Source: Acetobacteraceae bacterium
GTDB taxonomy: Bacteria; Pseudomonadota; Alphaproteobacteria; Acetobacterales; Acetobacteraceae
Reading direction: 5' to 3'
Assembly (NCBI GenBank): GCA_031291725.1
Contig: JARLIM010000034.1
Span: 62,001 to 126,000 of the forward strand
DNA length: 64,000 nt
Numbering within the stretch: position 1 is the first letter of the stretch; each line of letters starts with the position of its first letter. Of this stretch, positions 7,169 through 16,264 are shown one piece after another. A model generated the notes under the pieces. That model did no database searches and was not told the origin of the DNA. It saw only the letters and a list, made by a program, of their open reading frames with translations. Made by a program: the position numbers and the translations under genes.

Positions 7169-8060
7169 AATGAATGCCCCGCTCCAGCCTGCGCAGCGAC
7201 AGCAAGGCAAGCGCCAACAAGACCCCCACGCACACCACGGTTGCCGCCGAGGCGAGGCCCAGATCGAGATTCTGTTCAGCCTGTTGGTAGATGTAATACA
7301 GAATCATATTCGTGCTGTCGGACGGGCCGCCGCCGGTCATGACGATGATGTGGTCGATCTGCACCAGCGCGTTGACCATCGCGATCACGCCCACGAAGGC
7401 GAAGGTCGGTCCGAGCAATGGCAGGGTGACGTCACGAAACCGCCGCCAGCCATTCGCCCCGTCAATCCGTGCCGCCTCCAGCAAATCGGCCGGAATGCCC
7501 GCCAGACCGGCGAGGAAGAACAGCATGTAATAGCCGGTGTTTTTCCAGATGGTGATCAGGATCACCGACGGCAAAGCGAGGTCCGGGCTGCCGAGCCAAT
7601 TCGTGGCATAGCGCCCGAAATAGGCAAGATAATGATCGAGCAAGCCTTCGCCGGGCAGGAAGACGAACACGTAAAGGGCGGCGGCCGCCACCAGGGGGAC
7701 CATCTGCGGCAGCATCAGCACGGTGCGCAGCAGCCCGGTCAATCTGCCTGGCTTGCTCAGGGCGACGGCCAGGAACAGCGCCAGCACAAGGCTCGGCACG
7801 ATGGTGCCCACGGCGTAGAGCACGGTGTTGACCAGCACGCGATGGAAATGCGTGTCGGCGAACAACCGGATGAAATTACCGAATCCCCAGCTGGCGGATT
7901 GGCCGAAACGCTGCTCGGTCAGGCTGCGCAGCACCACGCCGAAAACCGGCCAATAGGTGAAGGCTGCGAGAAACAGCAATGAGGGTGCCAGCAGCACCGC
8001 CGCCACCATGTTCTCGCGTGATGCCCGAGCCAATCCGATGCGCACGTCTTCCCCAGCCAA
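7158..8060 (-). CDS. ugpA: ABC transporter permease, UgpA type
   Basis: This 300-residue permease has six hydrophobic segments, the first near residue 20 (AAVLLAPSLLFLAAFTYWPV), and an EAA loop (EAARIDGANGWRRFRDVTLP). It is the first gene of the ugpA-ugpE-ugpB-gpdQ run. The start is a TTG at 8060 with GGAG 6 nt upstream; a GTG at 8045 and an ATG at 8009 are possible alternatives. The transporter subtype (glycerol 3-phosphate) is taken from the binding protein and gpdQ, since permeases of this family are similar across sugar and polyol systems. Confidence 0.8.
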   Translation of the reverse strand: MAGEDVRIGLARASRENMVAAVLLAPSLLFLAAFTYWPVFGVVLRSLTEQRFGQSASWGFGNFIRLFADTHFHRVLVNTVLYAVGTIVPSLVLALFLAVALSKPGRLTGLLRTVLMLPQMVPLVAAAALYVFVFLPGEGLLDHYLAYFGRYATNWLGSPDLALPSVILITIWKNTGYYMLFFLAGLAGIPADLLEAARIDGANGWRRFRDVTLPLLGPTFAFVGVIAMVNALVQIDHIIVMTGGGPSDSTNMILYYIYQQAEQNLDLGLASAATVVCVGVLLALALLSLRRLERGIHYES

Positions 8061-8187
8061 CGATTCTCCGAAGGCTCAGCTTTATCGACGAACCGAGATG
8101 AAACGGTGACAGCGCGGCGAAGCTTCGATGACAATCGGGGACCGCGCGGCGTGACACTCCAACACGGAGCACCACGCCGCATTCGGG

Positions 8188-8793
8188 TCAGACCACTGGG
8201 AAGGTGGCAACCATTGACGGATGCGAGGCAAAGCCGGCGAACCATGCGGCCAGGGCCGGGTGTGCCGTGCGCCAGTCGAATTCCGCGAAACGGAAATCGA
8301 GATAGCCCAGCGCGCTGCCAATGGTGATCGTGCCGATATCCATCCGGTCTGCCAGTGCGGCCGCTCGGCCCTCCAGCAGGTCGAGGGCAGAGTTGATTTT
8401 GCCGTATTGGCCGATTTCCCAATCGACGCATTTCAATTCCGCCGGACGGGCGAGGTTTTCGTAGCGGATCAACAGCGCCGCATCGAGAATGCCATCGCCC
8501 ACCGATTGATCGACCAGATTGCGCCACCGTGCCGCACCGCTGCCGAACAGGCTGCCGCCATGGGCAGCATCGATATATTCGCAGATGACCCGCGAATCGT
8601 AGAGTGCCACACCGTCGTCGCTGATCGCCGTCGGCACCTGACCGAGCGGGTTTTGCGCCACGATGCTCATGTCGCGCTTGATCGGCCCGGCGGCGCAGGC
8701 GAGCTTTTCAATGCTGTCGGCCACATTGTGTTCGAGGGCGACGATCATCACCTTGCGCACGAAAGGCGAGGCCGGCGAGTAGAACAGCTTCAT
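8188..8793 (-). CDS. Glutathione S-transferase family protein
   Basis: This 201-residue protein begins as a thioredoxin-fold GST: MKLFYSPASPFVRKVMIVA, with a Ser in the position used to activate glutathione. It continues with NPLGQVPTAISDDG near 50 (the cis-Pro loop) and YDSRVICEYID near 65, which binds the glutathione gamma-glutamyl group. The C-terminal half is helical. The ATG at 8793 has TTCCTATG-type spacing and a GAGGAG-like site (AGGAGTTCCT in the sense strand). It precedes no partner at close range. Location beside a catabolic transporter and ligase suggests detoxification or an isomerase role in that pathway, but the substrate is unknown. Confidence 0.75.
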   Translation of the reverse strand: MKLFYSPASPFVRKVMIVALEHNVADSIEKLACAAGPIKRDMSIVAQNPLGQVPTAISDDGVALYDSRVICEYIDAAHGGSLFGSGAARWRNLVDQSVGDGILDAALLIRYENLARPAELKCVDWEIGQYGKINSALDLLEGRAAALADRMDIGTITIGSALGYLDFRFAEFDWRTAHPALAAWFAGFASHPSMVATFPVV

Positions 8794-8940
8794 AGGAACT
8801 CCTCGGTTGGTTTGGTTTGTCTTGACGGGCAAGCCAGCGGAAGTGTTCGCGCAGGCGCGCAGGGGCGAAAGCTCTATGTTCGCGCATCAGTGCTTCCACC
8901 CGCGCGGCCTGAAGCGACCGCGCAAGGGTGGCGTGGTCGT

Positions 8941-10242
8941 TCAGGAGACGTGCGGGTTCTTCGGCACCAGAATCACGGCAATGGCGGCCAGCAGGGCCAT
9001 GCCGGCGAAAGTGTAGAAATTCCACGCCACATCCACCTGCATCTGCGCCAGATAACCGCCGATCAGCGGCCCGCTCATCGCGCCCACGCGGGCGGCGGCC
9101 ATCGCCCAGCCGGTGGCGGCGGTGCGGATGGCGGGGTCGTAATATTCGGCGATGAAGGCGGTCAGCACGAGAGAGGCGGAAATGCTGCCAAGCCCGGCCA
9201 CCGCGATCAACGCGTAATTGACCGGCAGCGTGCCCTTGAACGTCAGTGCCGCGATGCCCAGGCTGCCCAGCACATAGGCCGCCGCCACGATGCGCGCCTT
9301 GCCCCGCACATCGGCCATCATGCCGATCGCCATGCCGCCAATCGCCGAGGCGAGGCTGAACACCGCCAGAAACGACAGGCTGGAGCCGAGGTCATAGCCC
9401 GAACGGCGCATGATCTGCGGCAACCATGTGTTCAGGCCATAGACGTTGAGCAAGCCCAACGCGATGGCGATCCAGAACAGAATGGTGGCAATGCCCGTCC
9501 GCCCGGTGAGAATGCTGGCGGCAATCCGTCGCACCGTCGGCTGCTCCGTGCGGGTGATGGAGAGTTCGGCGGGCAGGGCGATGCCATGGCGGGCGGCAAC
9601 ACGGCGCGCCATGTCGAACTGGCCACGGCTGATCAGGGAATCGATGGATTCCGGCAGAAAGATTGCCGCCAACGGCACCACGACAAGCCCCAGCGCCCCG
9701 AACGCCACCACGCCGCGCCATCCGGTGGTTGAGATCGTCCAGATCGCCACCAGGGCGGCGAACAGAATGCCCAGCGAATAGCCGGAATACATCACGCCAT
9801 AATTGAAGCCCCGTTTGGGCTTGGGCGAGAACTCCACCGTATAGGCCGCCGCCACCGGAATGATACCGCCAAGACCCAGGCCGCCGATCAACCGGGCGAG
9901 GGCAAAGACGGTGGGGGAGGGGGCGAGGGCGGCCACGATCATCGACAGCGAGAACAGCGGCACGCAGCACAGGAACATCCGCTTGCGCCCATACAGATCG
10001 CTCAACGTGCCCACCAGCAGGCCACCGAACAGCATGCCGAGCAGCGCATAGGAGCCGAGGGCGCCCACCTGCACCGGCGTCAGATCCCAGGTTTTGCTGG
10101 CCAGCAAGGTGGGCACGATGGCGCCCATCACGCCGACATCATAGCCCTCTGACATAATCGCCGCCCAGCAGATGGCGATCACCGTCCAGGTTGTCAGCGC
10201 TGGTGGATTGAGTTCAAGACGCTCTGTTGCAACGATTGTCAT
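8941..10242 (-). CDS. MFS transporter, aromatic acid:H+ symporter (AAHS) type
   Basis: This 433-residue protein has twelve predicted membrane segments. Helix 1 carries SEGYDVGVMGAIVP, equivalent to the DGxDxxxxG motif of AAHS carriers such as PcaK. The loop 2-3 motif GTLSDLYGRKR is the general MFS signature. I start it at the ATG at 10242 (MTIVATERLE), which overlaps the stop of the upstream acyl-CoA ligase by 4 nt. The longer frame runs back into the ligase. Co-transcription with the ligase and the Liv-type ABC genes suggests import of an aromatic or alicyclic carboxylate that the ligase then activates. Confidence 0.82.
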   Translation of the reverse strand: MTIVATERLELNPPALTTWTVIAICWAAIMSEGYDVGVMGAIVPTLLASKTWDLTPVQVGALGSYALLGMLFGGLLVGTLSDLYGRKRMFLCCVPLFSLSMIVAALAPSPTVFALARLIGGLGLGGIIPVAAAYTVEFSPKPKRGFNYGVMYSGYSLGILFAALVAIWTISTTGWRGVVAFGALGLVVVPLAAIFLPESIDSLISRGQFDMARRVAARHGIALPAELSITRTEQPTVRRIAASILTGRTGIATILFWIAIALGLLNVYGLNTWLPQIMRRSGYDLGSSLSFLAVFSLASAIGGMAIGMMADVRGKARIVAAAYVLGSLGIAALTFKGTLPVNYALIAVAGLGSISASLVLTAFIAEYYDPAIRTAATGWAMAAARVGAMSGPLIGGYLAQMQVDVAWNFYTFAGMALLAAIAVILVPKNPHVS

Positions 10243-11813
10243 GGCCTGCCCTTCATCCTGTCGATGGTCTGCGCGGTGACACCGATCTGGCGCAGTTTGA
10301 ATTTCTGTACCTTGCCATTCTCGGTGCGTGGCATTGCGCTGACAAACTGCGCAAAGCGCGGCACGGCATGGCGTGGCAATTCGCGGCTGCAATGGGCGAA
10401 TAATGCCTCGGCGGACAGCCTCTCACCGGGGCGCAGCAGCAGCGCTGCCATCACCTCATCCTCCGCCAGATCGGACGCCACCGGATAGACCGCCACAATC
10501 TCCACCTGGGGCAGGGCAGCGATCACCTGTTCAACCTCGAAGGCGGAGATATTCTCGCCACGGCGGCGGATGACATCCTTCAGCCGGTCGAGAAAGGCGA
10601 AGCTGCCATCGGCGTGGCGGATCACCCGGTCGCCGGTGTGGAACCACAGATTGCGCCATGCCTCGACGGTTTTGTCCGGCAGGCCGAAATAGCCGGTGGC
10701 GAAGGCGAACGGATCGTCCGCCCGCACCAGCAATTCGCCCGGCGTGCCGTCGGGCAGGGGGGCGTCATCCTCATCGGCCACGATGGCGGAGATCCCCGCC
10801 GCCAGCCGCCCCATCCGGCCCGGCTGTCGTGCGCTTGCGATGTCTCCGATGATGAAATTCGTCTCCGTTGAGCCGAAGCCATCGACCAGCCGCACGCCGG
10901 TGCGCTCGGCCAGCACATCATGCATCGACGCGGGCACGCCGGGGCCGAGCGCCACGCGCAGCCGGTGCTGGCGTTCGAACGGGGAGGGCGGTTGCGCGAG
11001 CAGCATCGGCACCATCGCCCCCAGCAAATACCCCACCGTGGCGCCGCATTCCGTCATCTGCCGCCAGAAGCCGGAGGCGGAGAATTTCGGCAGCACCACC
11101 TGCGTCGCCCCACAGAGCAGGGCCTGGAAGAAGCAGTTGATGGCGTTGGTGTGGAACAGCGGCAGCGTGGTGGCCAGCACATCGCCGGGTTGGATTTCCA
11201 GAAACCGCGCGGCGTGGATGCCCCACCAATGGAACTGTGCATGCGGACACACCACCCCCTTCGGCGCGCCGGTGGTGCCGGAGGTGTAGAGAATGGCAAA
11301 GGCACTGCCCGGTCGGGCGGGATAGGCCGAGATCGCATCCGCCTCCGCGACGAATGGCTGCATTTGCACCCCCAGATCGGGCAGGGTGGCATCGCCCAAC
11401 AGCCAGACGGCTTCCAACGGCAAATCGGCCAATGCGCCCGGTTCCAGCTCTGCGAGCAGTTCGGCATCGGCCACCAGCAGGCGCGCGCCGGAATTCTCCA
11501 GATAGAACCGCAATTGCCGGGCCTTGACCGCAGCATTGATCGGCACGCTCACCGCCCCCAGCCAGCCGCAGCCGAGCAGCGTGCGCATCACCTCCGGCCG
11601 GTTCGGCGACAGGATCGCCACACGCTCGCCCGCCGCGATGCCCCAGCCCGCCAAGGCCCCCGCCATCCGGGCGGCGATGCCGGGGGCGTCGGCATAGCGC
11701 CAGCGTTCACCGCCGCAGACGAACAATTCCCGCGCGCCGAACCGCTCGGCCTGATGGTGCAGCATGCGCGAGATCGTGCGGTCCTGCGGCGCCAGAACGG
11801 ACGGGCCGGACAT
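10239..11813 (-). CDS. Acyl-CoA synthetase (AMP-forming ligase)
   Basis: This 524-residue ANL-family enzyme should activate a carboxylic acid with ATP and CoA. Motifs are complete: the phosphate loop YTSGTTGAPKGV near residue 175, GFGSTETNF near 310, WFHTGDR near 390, the hinge and LKDVIRRRGENIS near 410, and the catalytic Lys in NGKVQKFKL near the C-terminus. The pattern resembles carnitine/crotonobetaine-CoA ligases (CaiC) and related catabolic ligases, which is not enough to name the acid. It is in the minus-strand run livH, livM-livG, livF, ligase, MFS, so the acid is probably the transporter cargo. Confidence 0.85.
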   Translation of the reverse strand: MSGPSVLAPQDRTISRMLHHQAERFGARELFVCGGERWRYADAPGIAARMAGALAGWGIAAGERVAILSPNRPEVMRTLLGCGWLGAVSVPINAAVKARQLRFYLENSGARLLVADAELLAELEPGALADLPLEAVWLLGDATLPDLGVQMQPFVAEADAISAYPARPGSAFAILYTSGTTGAPKGVVCPHAQFHWWGIHAARFLEIQPGDVLATTLPLFHTNAINCFFQALLCGATQVVLPKFSASGFWRQMTECGATVGYLLGAMVPMLLAQPPSPFERQHRLRVALGPGVPASMHDVLAERTGVRLVDGFGSTETNFIIGDIASARQPGRMGRLAAGISAIVADEDDAPLPDGTPGELLVRADDPFAFATGYFGLPDKTVEAWRNLWFHTGDRVIRHADGSFAFLDRLKDVIRRRGENISAFEVEQVIAALPQVEIVAVYPVASDLAEDEVMAALLLRPGERLSAEALFAHCSRELPRHAVPRFAQFVSAMPRTENGKVQKFKLRQIGVTAQTIDRMKGRP

Positions 11814-12532
11814 CAGGTGTGACCGCCCAGATAGGTTTCGGCCACACGCGGATCATGCAGCAGATCGGATGCCTTGCCGGAGAGCGAGAATTCTCCGGTC
11901 TCCAGCACATAGCCCACATCGGCGGTCTCCAACGCCGCGCGGGCATTCTGTTCCACCAGCAGGATCGACACGCCCAAATCCCGCAGGGAGGCGATGATGC
12001 GGAAGATCTCGCGCACGATCAGCGGCGCCAGTCCCAGGCTCGGCTCGTCGAGCATCAACAGTCGCGGCCGGGCCATCAATGCCCGACCGATGGCGAGCAT
12101 CTGCCGCTCGCCGCCCGACAACGTGCCCACCACCTGCCGCCGCCGTTCGCGCAGGCGGGGGAAGCGGTCATAGACGATCTCGAAACTCTCGCGCATCAGC
12201 GCCTTGTTGTGCCGATATGTGTAGCCGCCGAGCAGGATGTTGTCCTCGACGGACATATCGGCGAACAATTCCCGTCGCTCCGGCACCAGACACAGCCCGG
12301 CGGCCACGCGGTCTTCGACATCCACATCATCGAGCGTGCGGCCCTGGTAACTCACACGGCCCTGTGACGGCAGCAGGCCCATCAGGGCGGCCAGCATCGT
12401 TGTCTTGCCCGCGCCATTGGCCCCGATGATGGTGACAATCTGGCCTTCATCGATCTCCAACGAGACATTCCGCACGGCCTCCACCTTGCCGTAGGACACC
12501 GACAGATCGCGTATCTCCAGCAACGCGCTCAT
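11813..12532 (-). CDS. livF: Branched-chain-type ABC transporter ATPase
   Basis: This 239-residue ATPase has Walker A GANGAGKTT near residue 37, signature LSGGERQML near 138, Walker B RLLMLDEPSLGLAP near 155, and the short LivF C-terminus ending in VAETYLGGHT. It is paired with the LivG domain of the fused protein encoded just upstream (4-nt overlap) and energises uptake through LivH and LivM. Family members take branched-chain amino acids, amides, urea or aromatic acids. The surrounding catabolic genes favour a carboxylate. Confidence 0.87.
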   Translation of the reverse strand: MSALLEIRDLSVSYGKVEAVRNVSLEIDEGQIVTIIGANGAGKTTMLAALMGLLPSQGRVSYQGRTLDDVDVEDRVAAGLCLVPERRELFADMSVEDNILLGGYTYRHNKALMRESFEIVYDRFPRLRERRRQVVGTLSGGERQMLAIGRALMARPRLLMLDEPSLGLAPLIVREIFRIIASLRDLGVSILLVEQNARAALETADVGYVLETGEFSLSGKASDLLHDPRVAETYLGGHT

Positions 12533-14298
12533 GCCACGCCCCCCAGATAGGCTTCCTGCACGCGGGCACTGGCGCGGACCTCGGCGGGGGAGCCTTCCAT
12601 CAGCATGGAGCCGAATTCCAGCACCACGATGCGATCACACAGGCCCATGACGAAATCCATATCGTGCTCGACGAGCAATATGCTGACGCCCCGCGCCTGA
12701 ATGGCCCGCAATTGCGCGGCCAGCGCCAGCTTCTCGGCCTTGCGCAGGCCGGCGGCGGGTTCGTCCAGCACGATCAGGATGGGATCGGCGGCCAGCGCAC
12801 GCGCGATTTCCAGCACGCGCTGATTGCCCAGCGGCAGATTGCCGGCCAATTCCATCGCCTTGTCGCCCAGTCCGACGAAGGTGAGCGCGTCCAGCGCCGA
12901 CCGGGTGGCGCGGGCGTCCTCGGCGCGGTCCAGCCGCAACAGGCAGCGCAGAAAGCCGGAGGTGGTGCGCGGATAGGCGCCGATCAACGTGTTGTCGATC
13001 AACGTCATCGCCGGGCGCAGCTTCACATGCTGGAAGGTGCGCGCCATGCCCAGCTTGGCGATCGCCCGTTGCGGGGCGCGGCTGATATCGCGGCCGAGGA
13101 AGGTGATCTGCCCGCTATTGGATTTCAACGCCCCGGTGACGAGGTTGAACAGCGTGCTCTTGCCCGCGCCGTTCGGACCGATCAGCCCCATGATCTCGCC
13201 CGATTTCATCTCGAACGACACGCGATTGACCGCCACCAACCCGCCGAAGCGCCGCACGATGGTGTCCAACCGGAGCAACGCGATGCCCGGCTGCGGCATG
13301 GTGCGTGTCGGCAGCCCATCGGCGGCGGCCATCGGCAGGCTGAGCTTGACCGGCAGGAAGCGCCGCACCAGCGAGATCACGCCGCCGCGCGCATATTGCA
13401 GCAACAGGATCAGCAACACCGCAAAGACGACAATCTCCAACTGGGTCGCATTGCTGGACAGATGGGGCAGGATGTCCTGGATGGTGTTCTTCAGCAAAAT
13501 CACCAGGGCCGAACCGATCACCGCGCCATAGATCGAGGTCGCCCCGCCCGCCATCGCCATGAACAGGAATTCAATGCTCGGGCGCATCTCGAACGGCGAG
13601 GGGCTGATGAAGCGCAGCATATGGGCATAGAGCCATCCGGCGAGCCCCGCCAGCAACGCCGCGATCAGGAAGATCGCCAGCCGCACCCGGAACAGATCGA
13701 CCCCCAGGCTGGCCAGCATTGTCGCCCCGCCGCGCAGCGAGCGAATGGCGCGGCCTTCGCGGGAGTCGAGCAGATTGGCAATTCCCCACATCCCCGCCGC
13801 AAGCAGCGCCCAGATGAGATAGTAGATCGCCCCATCCGCCTGCAAAGACACGCCCGCCAGCACAATCGGCGGAATGCCGCTCACCCCGTCATAGGCGCCA
13901 AGGCCGGGGATATTGGCGAACAGGAAATAGATCGCAATGCCCCAGGCAATCGTGGACAGCGGCAGGAAATGCCCGCCCAGGCGCAACGTGATCGCCCCCA
14001 GAAACAGCGCCACCGCGCCGGTGGCCGCCAATGACAGCACCAACCCGGCGATGGCCGGCAGCCCAAGTGCAGTGGTGACATACGCCGTGGCATAGGCGCC
14101 GATACCGACAAAGGCCGCCTGACCGAAGGAGGTCAGCCCGCCGAAGCCGGTCAACAGCACCAGCCCCAACGCCACGATCGCCCCGATGCCGATATAGTTC
14201 ATCAAGGTGACGGTGAACGGGCTTAGCACCAGCGGCGCCAGCGCCAGCAGAACGGCCGCCAGGAAGGGGAATGCGCGCAGCAAGCGCTGAGACCTCAC
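12529..14298 (-). CDS. Fused LivM-LivG: ABC permease plus ATPase
   Basis: One reading frame of 589 residues encodes a LivM-type permease (residues 1 to about 320, many membrane segments, with LTGFGGLTSFGQAAFVGIGAY near 45 and REGRAIRSLRGG near 190) followed directly by a LivG-type ATPase. The ATPase has Walker A GPNGAGKST near 375, the relaxed signature LPLGNQRVLEIARAL near 485, Walker B LIVLDEPAAGL near 510, and QEAYLGG at the end. The GTG at 14298 has GGAG upstream and overlaps the livH stop by 4 nt. Upstream residues in the same frame are out-of-frame livH and are not part of it. LivM-LivG fusions occur in proteobacteria, so this is unusual but not unique. Confidence 0.85.
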   Translation of the reverse strand: MRSQRLLRAFPFLAAVLLALAPLVLSPFTVTLMNYIGIGAIVALGLVLLTGFGGLTSFGQAAFVGIGAYATAYVTTALGLPAIAGLVLSLAATGAVALFLGAITLRLGGHFLPLSTIAWGIAIYFLFANIPGLGAYDGVSGIPPIVLAGVSLQADGAIYYLIWALLAAGMWGIANLLDSREGRAIRSLRGGATMLASLGVDLFRVRLAIFLIAALLAGLAGWLYAHMLRFISPSPFEMRPSIEFLFMAMAGGATSIYGAVIGSALVILLKNTIQDILPHLSSNATQLEIVVFAVLLILLLQYARGGVISLVRRFLPVKLSLPMAAADGLPTRTMPQPGIALLRLDTIVRRFGGLVAVNRVSFEMKSGEIMGLIGPNGAGKSTLFNLVTGALKSNSGQITFLGRDISRAPQRAIAKLGMARTFQHVKLRPAMTLIDNTLIGAYPRTTSGFLRCLLRLDRAEDARATRSALDALTFVGLGDKAMELAGNLPLGNQRVLEIARALAADPILIVLDEPAAGLRKAEKLALAAQLRAIQARGVSILLVEHDMDFVMGLCDRIVVLEFGSMLMEGSPAEVRASARVQEAYLGGVA

Positions 14299-15344
14299 GA
14301 GATATCCTCCTCTTCCTCCTCGACCTGCAAGCTCGACACCGAGCGCCAGATCAGGATGGGAATCAGGGAGGCGAAGACCAGCGTCTCTTTCAACTGGCTG
14401 GAGAAGAACGAGGCGTAGCTTTCCAGCAATCCGATCACCACAGCCCCCAAGGCCGTCAACGGATAGCTGGTCAGCCCGCCCATCACCGCCCCCACGAAGG
14501 CTTTCAGCCCGATCAGGAATCCCGAATCGTAATACAGCGTCGTCACCGGCCCGATCAGCAGACCGGAGACGCCGCCGAGCAATGAGGCGAGCAGATAGGC
14601 GAAGGTGCCGGTGCGCCCCGGTCTGATGCCCACGATGCGGGCGCCCACCCGGTTGCTTGCCGTCGCCCGCAGCGCTTTGCCGGAGATCGTGGTTTCGAAA
14701 TAGAGATAGAGCAGCCCGGAAAACGCCGCCGCCGCCGCCACCATCAGCACGGTCTGCGCACCCACCGGAATGCCGCCAATGTCGAACATCGCGCGCGTCA
14801 GCGGCTCGGTGCGGAAGCCCTCCGGGCCGAAGAACAGCAACGCCAGGCCGGAAATGGCGAAATGCACCGCCACGGAGACAATCAGCAGCACCAGCACCGA
14901 GGCATCGGCCAGCGGGCGAAACGCGATGCGGTCCAGCAATGGGGCAATCGGCAACACCAAGGCCAGTGCCAGCAGCATCTGCCAGCCCACCGCCAACGTT
15001 GCGCCCAGCAACAGCCACGCCGCCAGGGCGGGCAGGGTGGGCAGGATTCCGTAATACAACACCGCCCACGGCATCGCCCGCCATTTGCGGTGACGGGCGA
15101 GCGACACCAGCTCCAGCGCCAGCGCGATGCTTGCCAGCAGCACCAGCAGCAACACCGTGCCGGGCAGACGGCCAAGCTGGATCATCGCCAAGGTGAGCGC
15201 CGAAAACGCCGCGATGTCGCCAAACGGGACGAACAGCACGCGGGTGACGGAGAAGATCAGCACCGTGCCCAGAGCTATCAGAACATAGATCGCACCGTTC
15301 GCAATGCCGTCGACTGCGAGAAATGCAGCGATCTGAAAATCCAT
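14295..15344 (-). CDS. livH: Branched-chain-type ABC transporter permease
   Basis: This 349-residue permease begins MDFQIAAFLAVDGIANGAIYVLIALG, typical of LivH, and contains the conserved loop GKALRATASNRVGARIVGIR near residue 225 and LIGLKAFVGAVMGGLTS near 275. It forms the membrane pore with the LivM half of the fused protein. The ATG at 15344 has GGAGGG upstream. It is the first gene of the minus-strand operon and is divergent from the racemase-like gene at 15459, so the 114-nt gap between them should hold both promoters. Confidence 0.85.
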   Translation of the reverse strand: MDFQIAAFLAVDGIANGAIYVLIALGTVLIFSVTRVLFVPFGDIAAFSALTLAMIQLGRLPGTVLLLVLLASIALALELVSLARHRKWRAMPWAVLYYGILPTLPALAAWLLLGATLAVGWQMLLALALVLPIAPLLDRIAFRPLADASVLVLLIVSVAVHFAISGLALLFFGPEGFRTEPLTRAMFDIGGIPVGAQTVLMVAAAAAFSGLLYLYFETTISGKALRATASNRVGARIVGIRPGRTGTFAYLLASLLGGVSGLLIGPVTTLYYDSGFLIGLKAFVGAVMGGLTSYPLTALGAVVIGLLESYASFFSSQLKETLVFASLIPILIWRSVSSLQVEEEEEDIS

Positions 15345-15458
15345 GCAGCCCTCCTGATCGCAGCCAGTCTCGAATGGCCAAAACGGCGCGTCAAGAAAAT
15401 ACTTTGCATTTAAAATATCGCCGCCTAGAGTCGGCGCAACGGCCATCAAGAGGCGAGA
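15345..15458. promoter_or_regulatory. Divergent promoter region between livH and racemase-like gene
   Basis: These 114 nt separate two operons transcribed away from each other. The part at about 15390-15420 is locally AT-rich (AATACTTTGCATTTAAAATA), the likely site of promoter and operator elements. I cannot assign a regulator, and none is encoded in the cluster. Confidence 0.4.
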
Positions 15459-16244
15459 ATGAGCAAGCCGATCCGCATCTGGTATCAGAGCTATGTCGAT
15501 TACGAGAACGGCAAAACTTACTGGGACAAGCTGCGGGCGCATCTGGCGCAGATCGTCGATCCCGGCACGACGGTGGAGGTGCACGGCATCTCGCCCTTCG
15601 ACAATTACGCGCATGCCATTGTGGAATATCGCTGTGGGCGCGAGGTGATCTGCAACGCCATTCAGGCCGAGCGCGAGGGCTACGATGCCTTCGTGATCGG
15701 CCATTTCCAGGACGCCGGGCTGTATGAGGCGCGCGCGGCGGTGGGCATTCCGGTGCTGGCACTGGGCGAATCCTCGATGCTCTATTCCTGCCAGCTTGGC
15801 CAGCGCATCGGCATCGTGACGATCAACACGCGCTATATTCCCTGGTTCCATCATCAGATCCGCAAATACGGCCTGGAGCATCGCGTCACCGGCGTGCACG
15901 CGATGTCGTTCGCACCGGGGCAGATCCTCGGCGCATACGATGATCCAGAGCGGGCGAAGGAAGTCGAGCGGCTGTTTTCCGAACAGGCGGAACCGCTGAT
16001 CGCGCAAGGGGTGGATGTGCTGATCCCCGGTGGCGGCATTCCGATGCTGCTGTTCTCCGACATCCACAACCACACCATCAACGGCGCGCCGGTGGTCAAT
16101 GGCATCCCGATTGCGGTCAAAATGGCCGAAATGGCGGTCAAGCTACGCCGGATGAGCGGGTTGAACACCAGCCGGGTGTCCGATTTCTTCCAGCCGCCGG
16201 TGGAAATCCTCGAAGAGTTTATGGCCAACCCCAAAGGTCTGTGA
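15459..16244 (+). CDS. Asp/Glu/hydantoin racemase-superfamily protein lacking catalytic cysteines
   Basis: This 261-residue protein has the fold pattern of hydantoin and Asp/Glu racemases. However, the segment that normally reads ACFxDPGL around the first catalytic cysteine is GHFQDAGL here (near residue 80), and the second (LGCAGM) is PGGGIPM (near 190). With both catalytic cysteines replaced, classical two-base racemisation is unlikely. The remaining two cysteines (RCGREVIC) are elsewhere. A ribosome binding site (AGAGGCGAG) precedes the ATG. It is followed 20 nt later by livK and then an Old Yellow Enzyme, so it probably acts on the same imported substrate, perhaps as an isomerase, decarboxylase or binding protein. 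Confidence 0.72.
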   Translation: MSKPIRIWYQSYVDYENGKTYWDKLRAHLAQIVDPGTTVEVHGISPFDNYAHAIVEYRCGREVICNAIQAEREGYDAFVIGHFQDAGLYEARAAVGIPVLALGESSMLYSCQLGQRIGIVTINTRYIPWFHHQIRKYGLEHRVTGVHAMSFAPGQILGAYDDPERAKEVERLFSEQAEPLIAQGVDVLIPGGGIPMLLFSDIHNHTINGAPVVNGIPIAVKMAEMAVKLRRMSGLNTSRVSDFFQPPVEILEEFMANPKGL

Positions 16245-16264
16245 CTGCACCAACAGGAGTGAAC

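Noticed and set aside
5249-7342. Long open frame (697 codons) antisense to ugpB-ugpE
   Set aside because: It mirrors the codon pattern of the real genes on the other strand, has His/Arg/Gly-rich composition and no domain. The opposite strand has clear UgpB and UgpE motifs.
12664-14034. 456-codon plus-strand frame across the fused livM-livG gene
   Set aside because: Gln/Arg/His-rich translation without domains; the other strand carries Walker motifs and membrane helices.
14299-15381. Upstream part of the frame leading into livM-livG
   Set aside because: This part is out-of-frame livH sequence. A GTG with a ribosome binding site at 14298 is a better start.
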